Origin: Laetiporus sulphureus 93-53
Taxonomy: Eukaryota; Basidiomycota; Agaricomycetes; Polyporales; Laetiporaceae
DNA length: 64,000 nt
Reading direction: 5' to 3'
Assembly: GCF_001632365.1 (NCBI RefSeq)
Contig: NW_024468520.1
Span: 222,271-286,270, forward strand
The position numbers and the translations under genes were made by a program. The notes below the pieces were generated by a model. That model was not told the DNA's origin, searched no databases, and saw nothing but the letters and a program-made list of their open reading frames with translations. Below, in pieces: positions 31,046-44,966 of the stretch (position 1 is the first letter of the stretch; every line of letters begins with the position of its first letter).

Positions 31046-34000
31046 ACTTCTCATTCCATCGCCTACGGCCGAAGAACCGTGATACGCGAAGAACGGCATG
31101 AAGGCATTGCGTTTCGTACCTTTTTTCAATCCACAGACTCGTTACAATACGGTTCATGTATCTCATCACGACAAGCGATATATCCGGTATATGTCTTCTT
31201 TTAATTTCCGTGCGTAGCCGGATCCTACAAGCAAGGTGAAGGACACGATTGAATGGCTCGAAGATTGATACCGCTCATAGCAGCAATGTGCCTCTCATAT
31301 CGTTCGCCCGCCTGTTGGTAAGCGACGTCCACCTCAACTCAAGAAGGTTTAGACTAACTGATTGACTCAACCGCCGAACATGGCCATCTGCCATGCAGCA
31401 ATAGGAGAACCTCTGCAGGCAGGTTTGCCGAGCAGCCCGTATCTGAGAGCGAAACTGGCCGAGAACCATCTGGAAGTCTTCTAGAGATGGCTGCAGCTTT
31501 TTCGCAACTAACGGTGTTTGTGTCGTTCTAGCCTTCATTGATATTTTCAATGCTGCTCGTGGGGATGCCATGCGACACGGCCCACTGGCACTCACGGCGC
31601 GCATAAGTGTATCGGTCCCTGATGCTAATTACCGTTCTCACCTCTTCCCGCCGGGTCGGGGCTCCGTATTATGCTGTATTGCTTATGTCTGCTTCTGTGT
31701 GCTATCAGACTCGGAGATTGAGACACGATCGCTTTAAACCAACAGATGTCCTTGGATCTCCACATTTCTTTCCTCTGGTTGAACCAGATAAGTCATTGGC
31801 GACGAGCGATTCACCGCACGGGCTGTTCGATGTACGAGAGACATATGCTATAGGGCCGAGCAAGGTTCGTAAAGAAACGTCCAGATAAAGTTACAAGATC
31901 CATAACATTTTCGATTCCAGCGGGAGTCGCGTCCATGAAAGTTAACTCCCACACCGAAAGATGGGTGTGATACTACCTGTTGGATCTGGGCGGTTATGAA
32001 TATGATATTCGCAGCATTCGTGCTTCCGCTAAGCAGAAGATTGTCAACGCGAGGCATCTAAAACGTGGATCTGTACGTACCAATATGACCCACATGCTGT
32101 CAACGATAACTAAGAGTCGGGCGTTGGGCAAGAGAGATACCTCTTTCGCTGTGTTCCGGCTGGCAATGCAGTAACTGTGTCAGCGTTTGGGGGTGACGTT
32201 GCATCCTCTCAATACGTGCACAGAACCACACTGAGACCGTGTCGTAGGGCGTGATGAGTACCCTCGCCTTGGTATTGCACAAGCAGCGCTCATAATCTCT
32301 ATCGCGAACGTGGAAGACATCTCCATTTTATCATGTCAAGGGTAGTGCAAACACGCCGTTTGCATCCCAGTGAGTAACGGAGCGTCTTTCTTAGACCTCA
32401 CGAAGCAAGACCTCGGAAGACGGACGCCTGTGGATACGTCATCTGAATGGATGGAGTCGCAGCCCCCGGCGGACGTAACTTACGTTCCATCGTGGCGCCG
32501 TTCTTGGCGGAACAACTGCATGAAGGATTCCAAAAGCAGTCCAATGATGGTCAAATACACGCTCCGTCTATCCGTAAACCTTGAAGCAGAGTGGGCTCGT
32601 ACAAATGCACCGGCTAGATGCTCTTGTGTAGATGTGCAGAAGCCGTCGGCGAGATTCTCGCCAGCTTTCATGACATTCTTGGGCCTTCCGGAAGCTATTT
32701 ACGATGTTCAAAACGATGAGTAGTATGCTTGAAAGAGTATATAGACGGCAGTGGCGCACCACTTACCTTGAAGGAGGGAGGGGGACGTTTAGGTTGACAA
32801 GCATATTACGATGACGTGCTCGAGACAGTCCGAACGAACACATGGATCGATGGAAGACGGTTTCATATAATGTCTTCGATGGAACCAACCTGTTGGCCAG
32901 AAATAGAGAAGCCTATGGTATAGAAGACCTTCTCCATGAGCACTCGGAGCGCTGGGCGCGACCTCATGTAGAAATGCTCGCATGTCCCAACATTGGTAAT
33001 GCCAAGCGCATATACACGTTGTCTTCACAAAGATCAAAGGGGAATCATGTGGACCATTGCATGATGCACGATGTCTTTGAGCGGCAATGCGAGCTATCAT
33101 ATGACGAAACCGTCTTGAAAGGTGGCGAAGAGCTGCATGATGTCTGATCAGAGTGGCGCTCCGATATGAAGTCGAACCCATACCTTGTTGTTTCTAAACA
33201 GGGCCAAGTCACAACAAAGCATTTTCTTGGGTTTAATGCCCGTGTTACATTCCGATATGAACCACGACAGTCCGATACCACTATGGATGCCCTGCACGAT
33301 ACCTTGTTCTCGCCAACGAGACATACTTGACCTGTCGAATTCGACTCGGGAGTCAAAGAAACCGAAGCAGAGACTCATTATCAAACCTTGTTTGTACCCT
33401 ATAGCAAGCAGGATGCGTGGACCCTTAGGGTCACCAAAAAGTCGGATACGCCGTCGCTGCATCGGGCAGCATTCCGCTGGCCACCTTAGAACGTCCATCT
33501 CGGTCTCAGTTGCTGAGCTTGCCATCATCCGGCGGAATGGACTTCAAGGTACTTTGTGGCGCAAAATTGAGGCAGAAGGCGAACGCCACATTCCTGAGCT
33601 TCCATGCTATGTGTATCTCTCCTTCACAGGATGCGATATTACGTCATGGATATGTCCCACAGCCACGAGAATCAGCGTCATTCAGATGTTTCACAGGACT
33701 CAGCCTCGCATTGAAGATGGCACCTAATGGGAGCTGCCGACGCATTACCTTTCCTTGGGCGCATAAGCCATGGCAAGTCTCGGAAAGAATCGCTCGCGTG
33801 GCGGTGTTGACTGCCTCTTGGGGAAGATTCGCTGGCAAGCGTAGCCTCGGAAGAATTTTAGTGACGACAACGTTGTGGTAATACATTGTAGAACGCGCAC
33901 GAGAATATGCGAGACAACCACAGCAACACCATATGGTCATATAGTCGTCAAGACGTGTCCAAGCTGTTAGTTCAAGACGACTGACGCACTCAATAAAAGA

Positions 34001-34067
34001 TACGGCTACTTTTTGATCAACAACTGTGATATCAGAGCAATAGTCCTGGTATACGACCGAAAAGCAT
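31046..34067. other. gene-poor stretch, possible relic coding
   Basis: About 3 kb without a recognised gene. Frames around 32370-32723 (+), 33185-33727 (+) and 33148-33528 (-) are somewhat longer than their neighbours, but I could not join them by splicing into a conserved protein. They may be chance frames or the decayed remains of a gene. Confidence 0.4.
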
Positions 34068-35671
34068 TTAGGTGATTTTGAGGAGCTTCACCTCTGTAAG
34101 ATTGTTAGAATTAACAGAGGTCGGATGCACACGAGGGAACTTACCGAAGATGAGCGTCGAATTGGCCGGGATACCTGGCTGCTTCTTGTTGCCATATGCC
34201 ATCTTGGACGGGATTGTGAGTAGTCGCTCCCCGCCAATCTGCATTCCCTCAATGCCAACGTCCCAACCTACACGAAATGAAGATAAATAGGCGCATTCGA
34301 GTTTGCGATGAGAAAAATGGACTAACCTTTGATGACCTCGCCCTTTCCGAGGCGGAACTTGAACTGTGCAGGGTCACACTTTAGCAGCTATTCGACTTGG
34401 CAACACAGCCGACAACACCCACAGGTGGTCCCGTCTTGCTCGAATCGAACTCCTGGCCGTTCTCCAGCTTGCCAATGTAGCGCATGTGGACCGTGTCGCC
34501 CTTTTTGGCCGCAGGCCCGGAGCCAACCTTGTGATCTCTGATCTTCACTCCACCCGTCAGTGTCTTCTCCGAGGCTTTAGCCTTCGTGGACTTCTCCTTT
34601 TTCTCCTTGTCCTCCTTCGCACCTTCCTTCTTTTCCACATGCTCCTTCGCACCTTCCTTCTTTTCCTTATTCACCTTCGCACCTTCCTTCTTCTCCTTGC
34701 CATGCACCTTCGCAGGGGTCGACTCCTCGCCATCAGCGGGGACAGCCTTGCCGCTCTCAGCCTTCTGCTTCTTCTGCTTCTTCTTCTGCGACTTGGTCAG
34801 CTCGCCTTCGGCCTCCATCGACTCGCGAGGGCGCTTCTTTCCCACTTCCGCTGTCACGATCTCTTCAATGCCTTCGATAACTTCCTCGAAACGCCTGCAC
34901 ACATTCGATTGAGCCCGATGACAGGGTGATAAACTGAGAGACCGTACCCTTCATTGTCGCTCAGGATTTCCACCTCCTCAACGTCGACCTCAACGTCAGA
35001 GCTGACCTCACGAAGGTCATAATCTTCTTCTTCGGACTCATCGCTGTACGGAGGTTGATCCGGAGTTTGGTCTATAGTTTACAAAAAAGATATCATCAGT
35101 CAACGATGGCTCGTATGCTGCAACATGCACAAAAATTTTACCTATGTAGTTACCAGTGAGATATACGGTGCTACAAAAAAGCCTAAAGTTAAGCAAGGGA
35201 AGTCGGAAATGGTCGAGCGACGCACTTTTTGCCAGAAAGCTCGAAAACGTACTGCTCATCTTGCTCAAGAACCACATCAACAGTCGCCTGCTCAATCTAT
35301 ACAGAAAATACACCTCGACTCGTATTTCTCGCATAGAAGAAGAGGAAGTGCATACCTTGCCAGGGGTGAGCGAGCAAAGCACGGTCATATGCACATCGTC
35401 CAGCTTCTTTTCCTCGTCCTCATCCTCGTCCTCATCCTCGTCGTGAGCGGAAGGAGTATGATAAACGAGCTTGACACTGGTACGGCCAGTCTCATCGTCG
35501 AGCGAGTCCCCAAGGGCGACGTTCGTGATCCTGATGTCGCTCGGCGTACGGATCTCAATGGGCCCACCGGGCTTCACGGCAAGACTCCTAAGACCATGGA
35601 GACCATCATTGAATACCAAATGACACGTAATGTAACGAGCTTACGCACCAGAGTGCGATAGCAACGGCCAT
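34068..35671 (-). CDS. nuclear FKBP-type peptidyl-prolyl cis-trans isomerase (Fpr3/Fpr4-like)
   Basis: Nine exons: 35671-35649, 35587-35356, 35296-35226, 35182-35142, 35071-34948, 34894-34423, 34378-34327, 34267-34145, 34093-34068; 387 aa. The N-terminal nucleoplasmin-like domain begins [19 protein letters not shown] and contains [14 protein letters not shown]. Next come acidic runs ([21 protein letters not shown]), then a Lys/Glu-rich basic region with a 30-bp repeat. The C-terminal FKBP domain ([58 protein letters not shown]) keeps the FK506-pocket pattern. Such proteins act in the nucleolus/nucleus as histone chaperones and proline isomerases on histone tails. The intron 34422-34379 is only 44 nt. 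Divergent from ARPC4 with about 130 bp between start codons, suggesting a shared promoter. Confidence 0.93.
34611..34700 (-). repeat. 30-bp tandem repeat in the FKBP gene
   Basis: Three copies, period 30 bp, on the minus strand encode [14 protein letters not shown] decapeptides in the basic linker before the FKBP domain. Copy number may vary between strains. Confidence 0.8.
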
Positions 35672-35800
35672 TTTTTGAGGATGTGGATGGAGGTGGCGAC
35701 TCTACGAAAATGCAGACGCGCAGAGACGCGCAGGCCAAATTGAAGCACGGGACCGATCTCCGCTTGAATCACATCCTCCTCCAGGCCTTACACGTCTAAA

Positions 35801-36663
35801 ATGGTGCGCATATGGATTGTATAATTGAGCGTCCACGAAGCCCGACTTAATGCGAACGTTTGTATGACAGTCCAACACGTTACGGCCCTATCTCGCTGCA
35901 GTGCGGTCCACCCTGACTGCAGCGCTTACACTGGAGGACTTCGCATCTCAGGTACTTCACCAACTTGACCGAATCGAATCGTTGACTGTCCAGCTCATCG
36001 ATGGGTAGGTCGTCGAACGGCATAACAAACCTGAGGTGGAGGTCGGGTAAGAGACTGTGCTGTCGATCTCAGGATACCCCGTTGCTGATGTGAGGTGGCT
36101 GCAGACAGTCGAAGGAGGTGCTGCTCAACCCGTTGACGATCTCGCGGAATGAAAATGAGCGCGTCCTCATTGAGTCTTCTATTAATTCTATCCGATTGAG
36201 CATCAAGATCAAGCAGGCAGACGAGATCGAGCGGATATTGTGCCACAAGTTCACGCGGTTTATGATGCAGAGAGCGGAGAGCTTCGTCGTGTTGCGGAGA
36301 AAGCCAGTGAAGGTGCGTCTGTGCTCCTTTGTCGATCATGAACGCATTTCTTCATTCATTGTATGCAGGGGTATGATATCTCCTTCCTTATCACGAACAA
36401 CCATACGGACATGATGCTCAAGCACAAGATTGTCGACTTCATCATTCAGTAAGTCTTTTCATCTTATCAAGGAATAGGCATTCATGACCAATCGTCCAAT
36501 TAGATTTATGGAAGAGGTGGACAAGGAGATCAGTGAGATGAAGCTCAGTCTGAATGCCCGTGCGCGTGTTGTCGCCGAGTCCTATCTGGTTGCTGTGAGT
36601 GGCTTCATTATGAAGAACACTGACGTATCATCTGATACCGATCTCTAACAGTTCAGCTCGTAA
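35801..36663 (+). CDS. ARC19: Arp2/3 complex 20 kDa subunit ARPC4 (Arc19)
   Basis: Seven exons: 35801-35803, 35871-35951, 36009-36046, 36105-36312, 36369-36448, 36504-36594, 36652-36663; 170 aa, the size expected for the family. The product reads [21 protein letters not shown], then [40 protein letters not shown], and near the end [20 protein letters not shown], all nearly invariant in ARPC4. ARPC4 holds the core of the Arp2/3 complex with ARPC2 and nucleates branched actin at cortical patches. The first coding exon is just the ATG: the donor GTGCGC follows the start codon directly. The last exon is 12 nt (FSS-stop). Confidence 0.95.
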
Positions 36664-36980
36664 GGCGTTTCTCTAGTGACTTGGTGTTAAGCTATGTGCG
36701 GGAGCGGTTGGAGTTGGACGGCACGCTGCACATGCAAGCATCACGGACGGTTATCCACGGCACTTATTGTATCACTACTGAAGGAATACAGCTGAATCCT
36801 AGAATACTCTTCATGCCATCCCGCTCGATTTGTGGCTGGCCCGCCGTCCATTGCCATTCCGGGTAATAAGCGGGCACGCGCTTATCCCTGCAGTGCTGTA
36901 TGACATATACGTGTCCCCAATTCGTGTTTATCGGTGGCGCACGTGTTATTCATGCGCTCTCTACACTTTTGACCACGACG
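36664..36980. other. short intergenic region
   Basis: About 320 bp between ARPC4 and the FIT gene. An in-frame ATG at 36900 would extend the FIT protein by 27 residues, so part of this may be coding. No other feature seen. Confidence 0.4.
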
Positions 36981-37932
36981 ATGCCCGACGTTCGAATAGC
37001 AGCCCTCGCCGTCGTCACCTCCATCGTGCTCTTCGGCACGATCTACTCCGTCTTCAATAACAGCTACCTCGACACATCCAATCCGCTGCTCACCTACCTC
37101 CCACATCCTCTGCACGCGACGGATTACTTTGCGGACAAGAAGAACCCGCTGAACATCTACTTCATTAAGCAGATATGGGCGTGGACGACCGGCGCATTTT
37201 TCTGGCACTACTTCACCAGCCCACGGGCGGCGCGCACGAAGGAGCGTGTGTTCCAGTATCTCATTGCGACCGCCCTCTTCCTCGGTTTCACGAGCTGGTT
37301 CTTCGGTCCGGCAGTCCTTGAACGCCTCATTGCGTCTACCGGGGGCGAATGTGTCGTAAATCTTCCCTCGGGCGCGGTCGTATCCATTCCGAACGAGTAC
37401 TGCTACACGAAGTCCACCATCTCTACTGCAACGCACCAGAGCTTGTTCCCGTCAGCGTTGGTGTTCCCCGAGTCGGAATGGTTTATGAAGCCGAGGTTGC
37501 GGAGAGGGCACGACGTTTCAGGTCACATATTTGTGCTGACTATGTCCATCCTCTTTTTGGTGGATCAGCTCAGAACATCGTTCGCCTCTCCACCGCCAGG
37601 AAGCATCGACCGTGCTAATATGCAATGGCCTCCATCGCATAAGTGGGCTGTGCTTGCTAATGTCCTGGTGATATGCCTGGCGCTCTTCGCAACATACACT
37701 ACAAGCATATACTTCCACACGCCTTTCGAAAAGCTCACAGGATATCGTAAGTGAAATACTCGGCGATCTTCCTTTCATATCGCACTAATGATAATATATC
37801 ACAGTTCTCGGAGTGGCAGGCTTCTTTATCATACAGTTGCCTGCGCTCAAGCCCGCACCTGAAGCAGCAGTCATCACGAATAGACATGCCTCATCGGAGG
37901 GCGAGAAGGAGGATGCTACCAAGGAGAGCTGA
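36981..37932 (+). CDS. FIT2/SCS3-family ER membrane protein
   Basis: Two exons, 36981-37746 and 37805-37932, joined within C|TT; 297 aa with about six membrane segments. The FIT signature is present: RGHDVSGHIFVLT (His177 and His182) and FHTPFEKLTGYLLG near the C-terminus, carrying the second conserved His. FIT proteins act in the ER membrane as acyl-CoA diphosphatases and are needed for normal lipid-droplet budding and ER lipid balance; the yeast members are Scs3 and Yft2. The start at 36981 has an A at -3. The C-terminal tail is hydrophilic and Glu-rich (SSEGEKEDATKES). Confidence 0.9.
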
Positions 37933-38213
37933 TGCGCGGTATGTTCTACGCTGGCTCCTGGATGATCATTTGCTCAAGTTATCTTCAGACGTTTGCTACT
38001 ACCTGTTACTTTAGCACTTTTACTGTCAAGACCGTAATGCGTTTTCGGTGTGACTTTCCATATCTCACTATGTCCCCTGCAAATGGTGTTAGCAGGACCT
38101 AGAGATCTATATAGTAGTACCACAAAGGAAGCAATTTTGAATACAAAGGAGCACGAAATCTTGTACAGCCATTATTGAAGGTTTTGGACGTGCCTGGGCG
38201 GGCAAAAGACAGA

Positions 38214-39510
<1,297 letters not shown>

Positions 39511-40303
39511 GGTAGCTCTTTCGTGAATTCGAGCCTAGTAACACTGGAAGTGAACGATATAGACACCCCAAACTATAAACTGAGAAGTCTGGCAGCGAAG
39601 TCACTCGAGAAGGCAATGAAGAGAGAGGAGGGTCACTGGTGGGAAGCAGTGCTCGGACTTTGATGGAAGTTCGGTACACCCCATCGCGGATCAATTTATT
39701 ATCACTCCCGACTTCAATTGTCGACTCTATGATTTGCGAAACGACTTGGGGCGCCAGTTCATGAGCAACAAAATGGCTTTCGCTGCTACACGATTCTGAA
39801 ATTTACCGACGGTCTGACTGTGGTCTAAAGTCGTCACTGAAAGCCGGCAACGTTTGACGATGGCAAGGACAGCATAGATATATTGAACTACCTCAGTAAC
39901 GCTGTCTGTGGTATGCTATCCTATAATATGGAATAACTTGTCAGCTGGATGGTGGGGCTTTGGCAGAAAGGCAAACACTATAGTATGTATGGTACATACG
40001 CGCCCCGAAAGAAAAATATAAGCCGCGGCATATACTAACGTATTGATCGATCCTGTCCTCCGCTCGCCAAATGGACTACACGAACAGGGTACTGAGTGCC
40101 ATGAAAACACCATCGTAAAAGTCGTCCGAATTGATGGATTACACATCACGCTGATCTGTCAACTGGGAAGTTTGAATGGTAAATCGGAGTAAGTAAGCAT
40201 AGGAGAAGAGATACGTAGTACTTACACCGCCTTACTTTCTTCAGGCAATACTTTCCGCATGATTGCCAATAATATATCCAACGGTACGCTAATCTCCTAT
40301 GGT
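39511..40303. other. intergenic, no gene recognised
   Basis: About 790 bp upstream of HEM2 and downstream of the F-box gene. Open frames are short and featureless. Confidence 0.5.
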
Positions 40304-41888
40304 TCAATCGTTCAAGTTGAAGATCTCCGTGTACGGCCTGTCAGAGGTAGCGAGGTTTGGAAAGCTGCGTTCGAGGAACGAAATCGATATGTCCTTGTCT
40401 AGACGTGAACCTGGCGAAACGAAGACCGGTGCGAGAGACAGATGCCGCAACTTGGAGGAGATCACAAGTTGATCGCTCATGTTTGGCAACGGATCTGTCC
40501 AGAGATATGGTATCTCCAGGTCGGTCAGATCGGGTGCGAGGCGGAACAAGGTCCGCAGCCCATCAAGGGACGGGACGTCATCGAGATGGTCGCCATTAAA
40601 CCATGAAGCGAAACACACAAATCTCAGAGATTCAAGCTTTGGGCACGATGTGGCGATGTGCTGCAGCATCCGGTTCGAAAGCGACATATTGAGCGGGAGA
40701 CAGCTGCACTCCAGTTTTTTCATACCAGGTATGGACAGGGTGGGCTCTATGAACTCAATAATGGAGGTAATGGAAGGAGCCCTTCGTGGCAGGATGGTGA
40801 AGCGGTGACATAATATGAGGCTGAATTCAAGTAAGGAGGATTTGAATGCCGAATATGCTGCAGCAAGGCAGATGCGACAATTTTCAGCCGTGGGCCAAAT
40901 CAAACTATCAAGCGAGAGTTGAAGCGTCTGCAGCGAGGGAGGGGAAATATTGAGGAAGCAATTGGTGAAATCGGAGAATGTACCAGTCAGCTTCAAACGC
41001 CGCAACGTGGTGAATCCGCTGCAGTGAGTGAAGGTTGCACGTTCCGGGATTGAGATGCTCAGGTCCTCGAGGTTCTGAAGCATGGCGAGCGCTTCGAATG
41101 AGAACTCTTCGGTTGAAAGGGAATGAAGGATAGATAGCTTGCGCAATTGAGCGAACCCGAGTACAGGAGTGATACTCCTCAGATCATCGAAGTGAGTGAT
41201 TTTGAGCTCCTCCACGTTAGATGCAATGGAGGATATCTCTGTTAAGAGCGTCTTGAGCAAGCAATTTCGTCTTGTGCCCGTTGTATTCTTGTCACGGCTA
41301 AAATTGATGGTAAGCCGTCGAAGGGACGGTGCCACGAGGGTCAGCACACTAGCATCCATGATTATGTCCACCGCATGCCATTCTATCTCTCGCACCAAGG
41401 GAAGCAGCGGCCGTCCAAAGTTACGGTGGGATAAGTAAAAGAATAACGATTGTTCGACCCGACAAGGGTCACAGCTAACTGCCCGGACCCTCTTAGCATA
41501 TGATCCGAATCGCGTCCAATCGTCATTACTCGTTTCTCCGCAGATTGTCTGCGATATTCACATCAGCAAGCTCATGGCAATGGCACAGTAATGCACCCAC
41601 ATAGATGTGGTTACGCTCGTCGTGCTCATCAACAACTTTGTTATCATCCATAGGGACCCGGATGAAGCTAGAGAACAGGGCAAGCAGAGGCACTATGCTG
41701 TCCAATCTCCTCCACAGGACGTCCAACGCCGCGTCCGAGAATGCCTTGCAGACTCGTGCAGCCCGAGCTAAGGCAACTCGATCTGGCTTTTTCTCCTGGC
41801 TCAACATGTAATGACCTTTATGGGAAGCGAATTGTTCGAAAATCATGAAGACTATTTCATGATTGTGCAATGCGCGATGAGGAGACAT
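40304..41888 (-). CDS. F-box/LRR protein
   Basis: Two exons, 41888-41601 and 41548-40304; 510 aa. The N-terminal F-box-like segment (HNHEIVFMIFEQF, then VALARAARVCKAFSDAALDVLWRRL) resembles the F-box of the large Agaricomycete family. The rest is a run of degenerate leucine-rich repeats (for example LVAPSLRRLTINFS, FTTLRRLKLTGTF, KLESLRFVCFASW). Such proteins usually recruit substrates to SCF ubiquitin ligases through Skp1. These families are large and fast-evolving in mushrooms, so neither substrate nor orthologue can be named. The intron GTGGGT...ATCGCAG keeps phase 0. Confidence 0.85.
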
Positions 41889-42437
41889 GATCAAAGGTGG
41901 TCGAGGTTTCGCGGTGAGGGTTATGACCGCCTTGTGTGGAAAGAGCAGTAGATTAACGTTGAATTCGAATTGCCGACTATTGGTGACTATTGCGGCTGAT
42001 GAGTCCTGGATGATCGCTACTCGAAAGGACGCCGACTCCAGGCGCCGACTTAGTCGGACTAGAGTTGAATATTATCTACAACAGCCTGTGATGATGATTG
42101 AGCGCCAACGAACTTCACCCTGGTTTTCATCAATGTCCTACAGTATCGTGCAACTGAGATGATTGGCAGGCAAAGCTCTCGCGTTACAGTCTCAACATGT
42201 GTTGCGCCCGCCCTGCATATTGTATTCTCAGCGTCCGTGATGTTTCAGCTGCAGATTGATCAATCAGTTGTTCCGTAGCAGTGACAATGGCAAGAGCTAG
42301 TTATATGGCAGACACATTGCGATGCCAGAGGCTGTCGTGAACGCGATAGCTTTGGAAGGCAGTCGTATCCTCTGACTCGCTCCTGGCTGCAGTTGGATCG
42401 TGCTGATTGTCGACAGCTTGGGACACTCTCCGTCACT
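41889..42437. other. divergent intergenic region
   Basis: About 550 bp between the F-box gene (-) and the 7-TM gene (+). It presumably holds both promoters. Nothing else recognised. Confidence 0.5.
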
Positions 42438-43700
42438 ATGAATCCTTCCTTTGCAACGAACGAGACAACAGCTGATCTCTGGTTTGAGCAATCCATCAAT
42501 GCTGGCACGTACGTTGGTGCAATTGCGTACGGTGAGTGAAGCTTCAAATTGATATTCTCACGACTGCCAATTGACGCTGCATCACACTGCAGGGGTTCAT
42601 GTCCTTGTGTTCTTTTCAACGCTATGTTGGGTTATCCGACAGAGAGCGAACCCTTGGACCTGTGTACTTTTTGTATCCGCCTCATTCATCTTAGGCTCGC
42701 TAACTATCATCTTCAATATTCGCTTCAACGAACTCGCATGGATTGACTACAGAAACTACCCGGGTGGTCCCCTTGCGTTCCTTCAGCAGGAGGAGTATAT
42801 TCCCGAAGATCGCGTCGCTACAGTCGCGCCTTTCCTGGCAGCCGCTCTGAGCGATGGACTTCTGGTAAGTTCAGTGTCCCCTCTATGAGTCAATCCTATA
42901 CCGACGCGTCGCAGATCTACCGTTGCTATGTGATATGGGACCATCGGTGGAGCATCATCATGGCTCCGCTGGCAATCTACCTATCTTCGATCGGTATGTC
43001 ATAAGTATGCCAGTGGACATGAGCAGCTCCTCATTTGTCGGCGACGTAGTCATGGCAGTTTTTTTCGCTATTCAATTTTCCAAACCAGATGGCAGCCTGT
43101 GGAACAATGCAACCGTCGACTTCTCCTTGCCTTATTTCGCCCTGTCCATGTCGCTCAACGTCATCGTTACGACCATGCTGGTCGTGCGGCTGCTCTACAT
43201 GCGCCGTCGTGTCGCGTCCGCGCTTGGCCCCGAACACGGGAAGATGTACACGAGTATCGCGGCCATCGTTGTCGAGTCAGCTCTTCCGTATGGCGTCGTT
43301 AGCTTCATCTTCTTGGTCTCCTATGGGTTGCAGAGCAATGTATCCAATCTGTTCCTAAATTTGCTTGTGCAGGTAGAGGTGAGTGTCGCATCATTCTCAT
43401 GTCTGCGTATTGTTCAAGTGCTGTTCTATATACTAGTGCATGGCGTCAGAAGTGATCACCCTGCGAGTGGCGCGCGGCCGTGCCTGGACACGATCGACGT
43501 TGACAGATGTTCTCTCGAATGCAGAGTTCGCCATGCCAGGCGTGAATGCGAACTCTGACGGGTCTGTCGGTTGTGGTAGTACGTTGGAGATCCAGGCTGT
43601 TGATCGTGAAAAAAGCTCACAGGATGACAGTCGTGATGAGCCAAGCAACGAGCCGCAAACTAGGGTTTCCAGTAGCACGTTTCTGTCAGCGCAGGTGTGA
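42438..43700 (+). CDS. seven-transmembrane protein of Agaricomycete type
   Basis: Five exons: 42438-42531, 42593-42864, 42915-42993, 43050-43378, 43437-43700; 345 aa. About seven hydrophobic segments can be drawn: GTYVGAIAYGVHVLVFFS, TCVLFVSASFILGSLTI, FLAAALSDGLLIYRCYVIW, IIMAPLAIYLSSIVMAVFF, LPYFALSMSLNVIVTTML, YGVVSFIFLVSY and a final segment. A short extracellular N-terminus with an NET sequon comes first. The ~90-residue C-terminal tail is Ser/Asp/Glu-rich, as in receptors. The DGLLIYRCYVIW and MxLNVIVTTMLVVRLLYMRRR pattern is common in multi-copy 7-TM proteins of mushroom fungi, whose ligands are unknown. Confidence 0.8.
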
Positions 43701-44899
43701 TGTCGCTCGTAGTCTTTCTATCGTGTCGGTGTATGATTCCCGAATTTATTTTTTCAATGTCGATAGCATACGCCGGAGTGCGTGCGTTCTAATAACATCA
43801 AACGCATGCCTTTGTTGAACGTAACCTTGAGTATGGATAGGCAATAAGCGGCACCGGACAGTCTCCGTGCAACGCCACGTAATGAATGGATATACATCCA
43901 TCCTAACATTCCAGCCGCTCCTGAACAACGATCTCCGCCAGACAAGCAACGCATGCGTCGATGCCTAAAGGAAAAAAAAATCACTGGAAAATGAATCAGG
44001 TCTCCCCGTGCGACCGGAGTCATTAAGCATGTTCCTGCTATACCTCACCTCAGTCCTCACCTGGCCTCCCGAAAACAGTGCCTCCACAAGCTAACTTTGT
44101 ACGATGAGTTGACGGTCAATTCCGCCGCTATCAATTTCACATACCGCATGGCGGCTGCGGGCGGAGGCGGGACACTCGGGTTGGATGAACGCGCAGTTCG
44201 GGGACAGTCGCCATCATTAGATTCCTTTCCGGCGATGGCTTGCAGGCAGTCAGGACAGTCAAGCTACACAAGGGTATCATCGACTGCTCCCACAGGCACA
44301 TCCGTTGTATTTCTATACATTGAAATAAAGCCTCACGGTGGATCCTTGGCCAGTCAAGGTAGTTCATGCAGATGATCCGTTAATAAGAGGGCTGGGCTAA
44401 CCGCCTCGGTTGAGACCTCGCTGGGGGGCGTTTTAGGAGCGGTTGCACCTCACTAGGAAGCATCAAGGGAAATACCATGGCCAGTGCACGTTTCAGATAG
44501 TGTTCCGCGGGTGATGACACGACGACAAGACATCTGTTAGTAGAACGAGCTCGTTGATGGATATAGCCGCGCGGGAGGCATGTTTTCCAGCAACGTATGG
44601 TGCGAGGGCGGTGACGGCTAGGTAGCAAGATGAATGAAGTGAGAGACCTGCGACAGCTGCAGACTGCTGCCGCCACATTCAATCGATTCCGCCATGCATT
44701 TACAGGATAGCAATCTAGTGAGGAGGGAAATGGGGTAGCCATCAAGTTATATCAAGACAACATTATCAGATGATATGGAGAATATATATAAAAAAAGATA
44801 GCGCTCACATTGACAGGAGCGGGAGCTTCGAGAGATCGTCATAACGGCTTCAGAAGCGGTTTCGCAAGCGTTCTGCTCCGAAATGATCACGTACCGTGC
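43701..44899. other. intergenic, no gene recognised
   Basis: About 1.2 kb. Open frames on both strands (for example 44380-44745) lack motifs and splice partners. The right end is the promoter region of the small secreted-peptide candidate. Confidence 0.45.
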
Positions 44900-44907
44900 A
44901 ATATAAA
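44900..44907 (+). promoter_or_regulatory. TATA box of the small peptide gene
   Basis: AATATAAA about 65 bp upstream of the ATG at 44967. It predicts a start site near 44930 with a short leader free of other ATGs. Confidence 0.45.
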
Positions 44908-44966
44908 GCCGAAGTCAAGCGTGTCCCACTGCCAGTAGTTGCTTCTTTTGCGTGCTCGGTGTGGAA

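Noticed and set aside
34586..34912. Plus-strand Phe/Ser-rich frame opposite the FKBP linker
   Set aside because: It is the antisense shadow of the Lys/Glu repeats of the FKBP gene.
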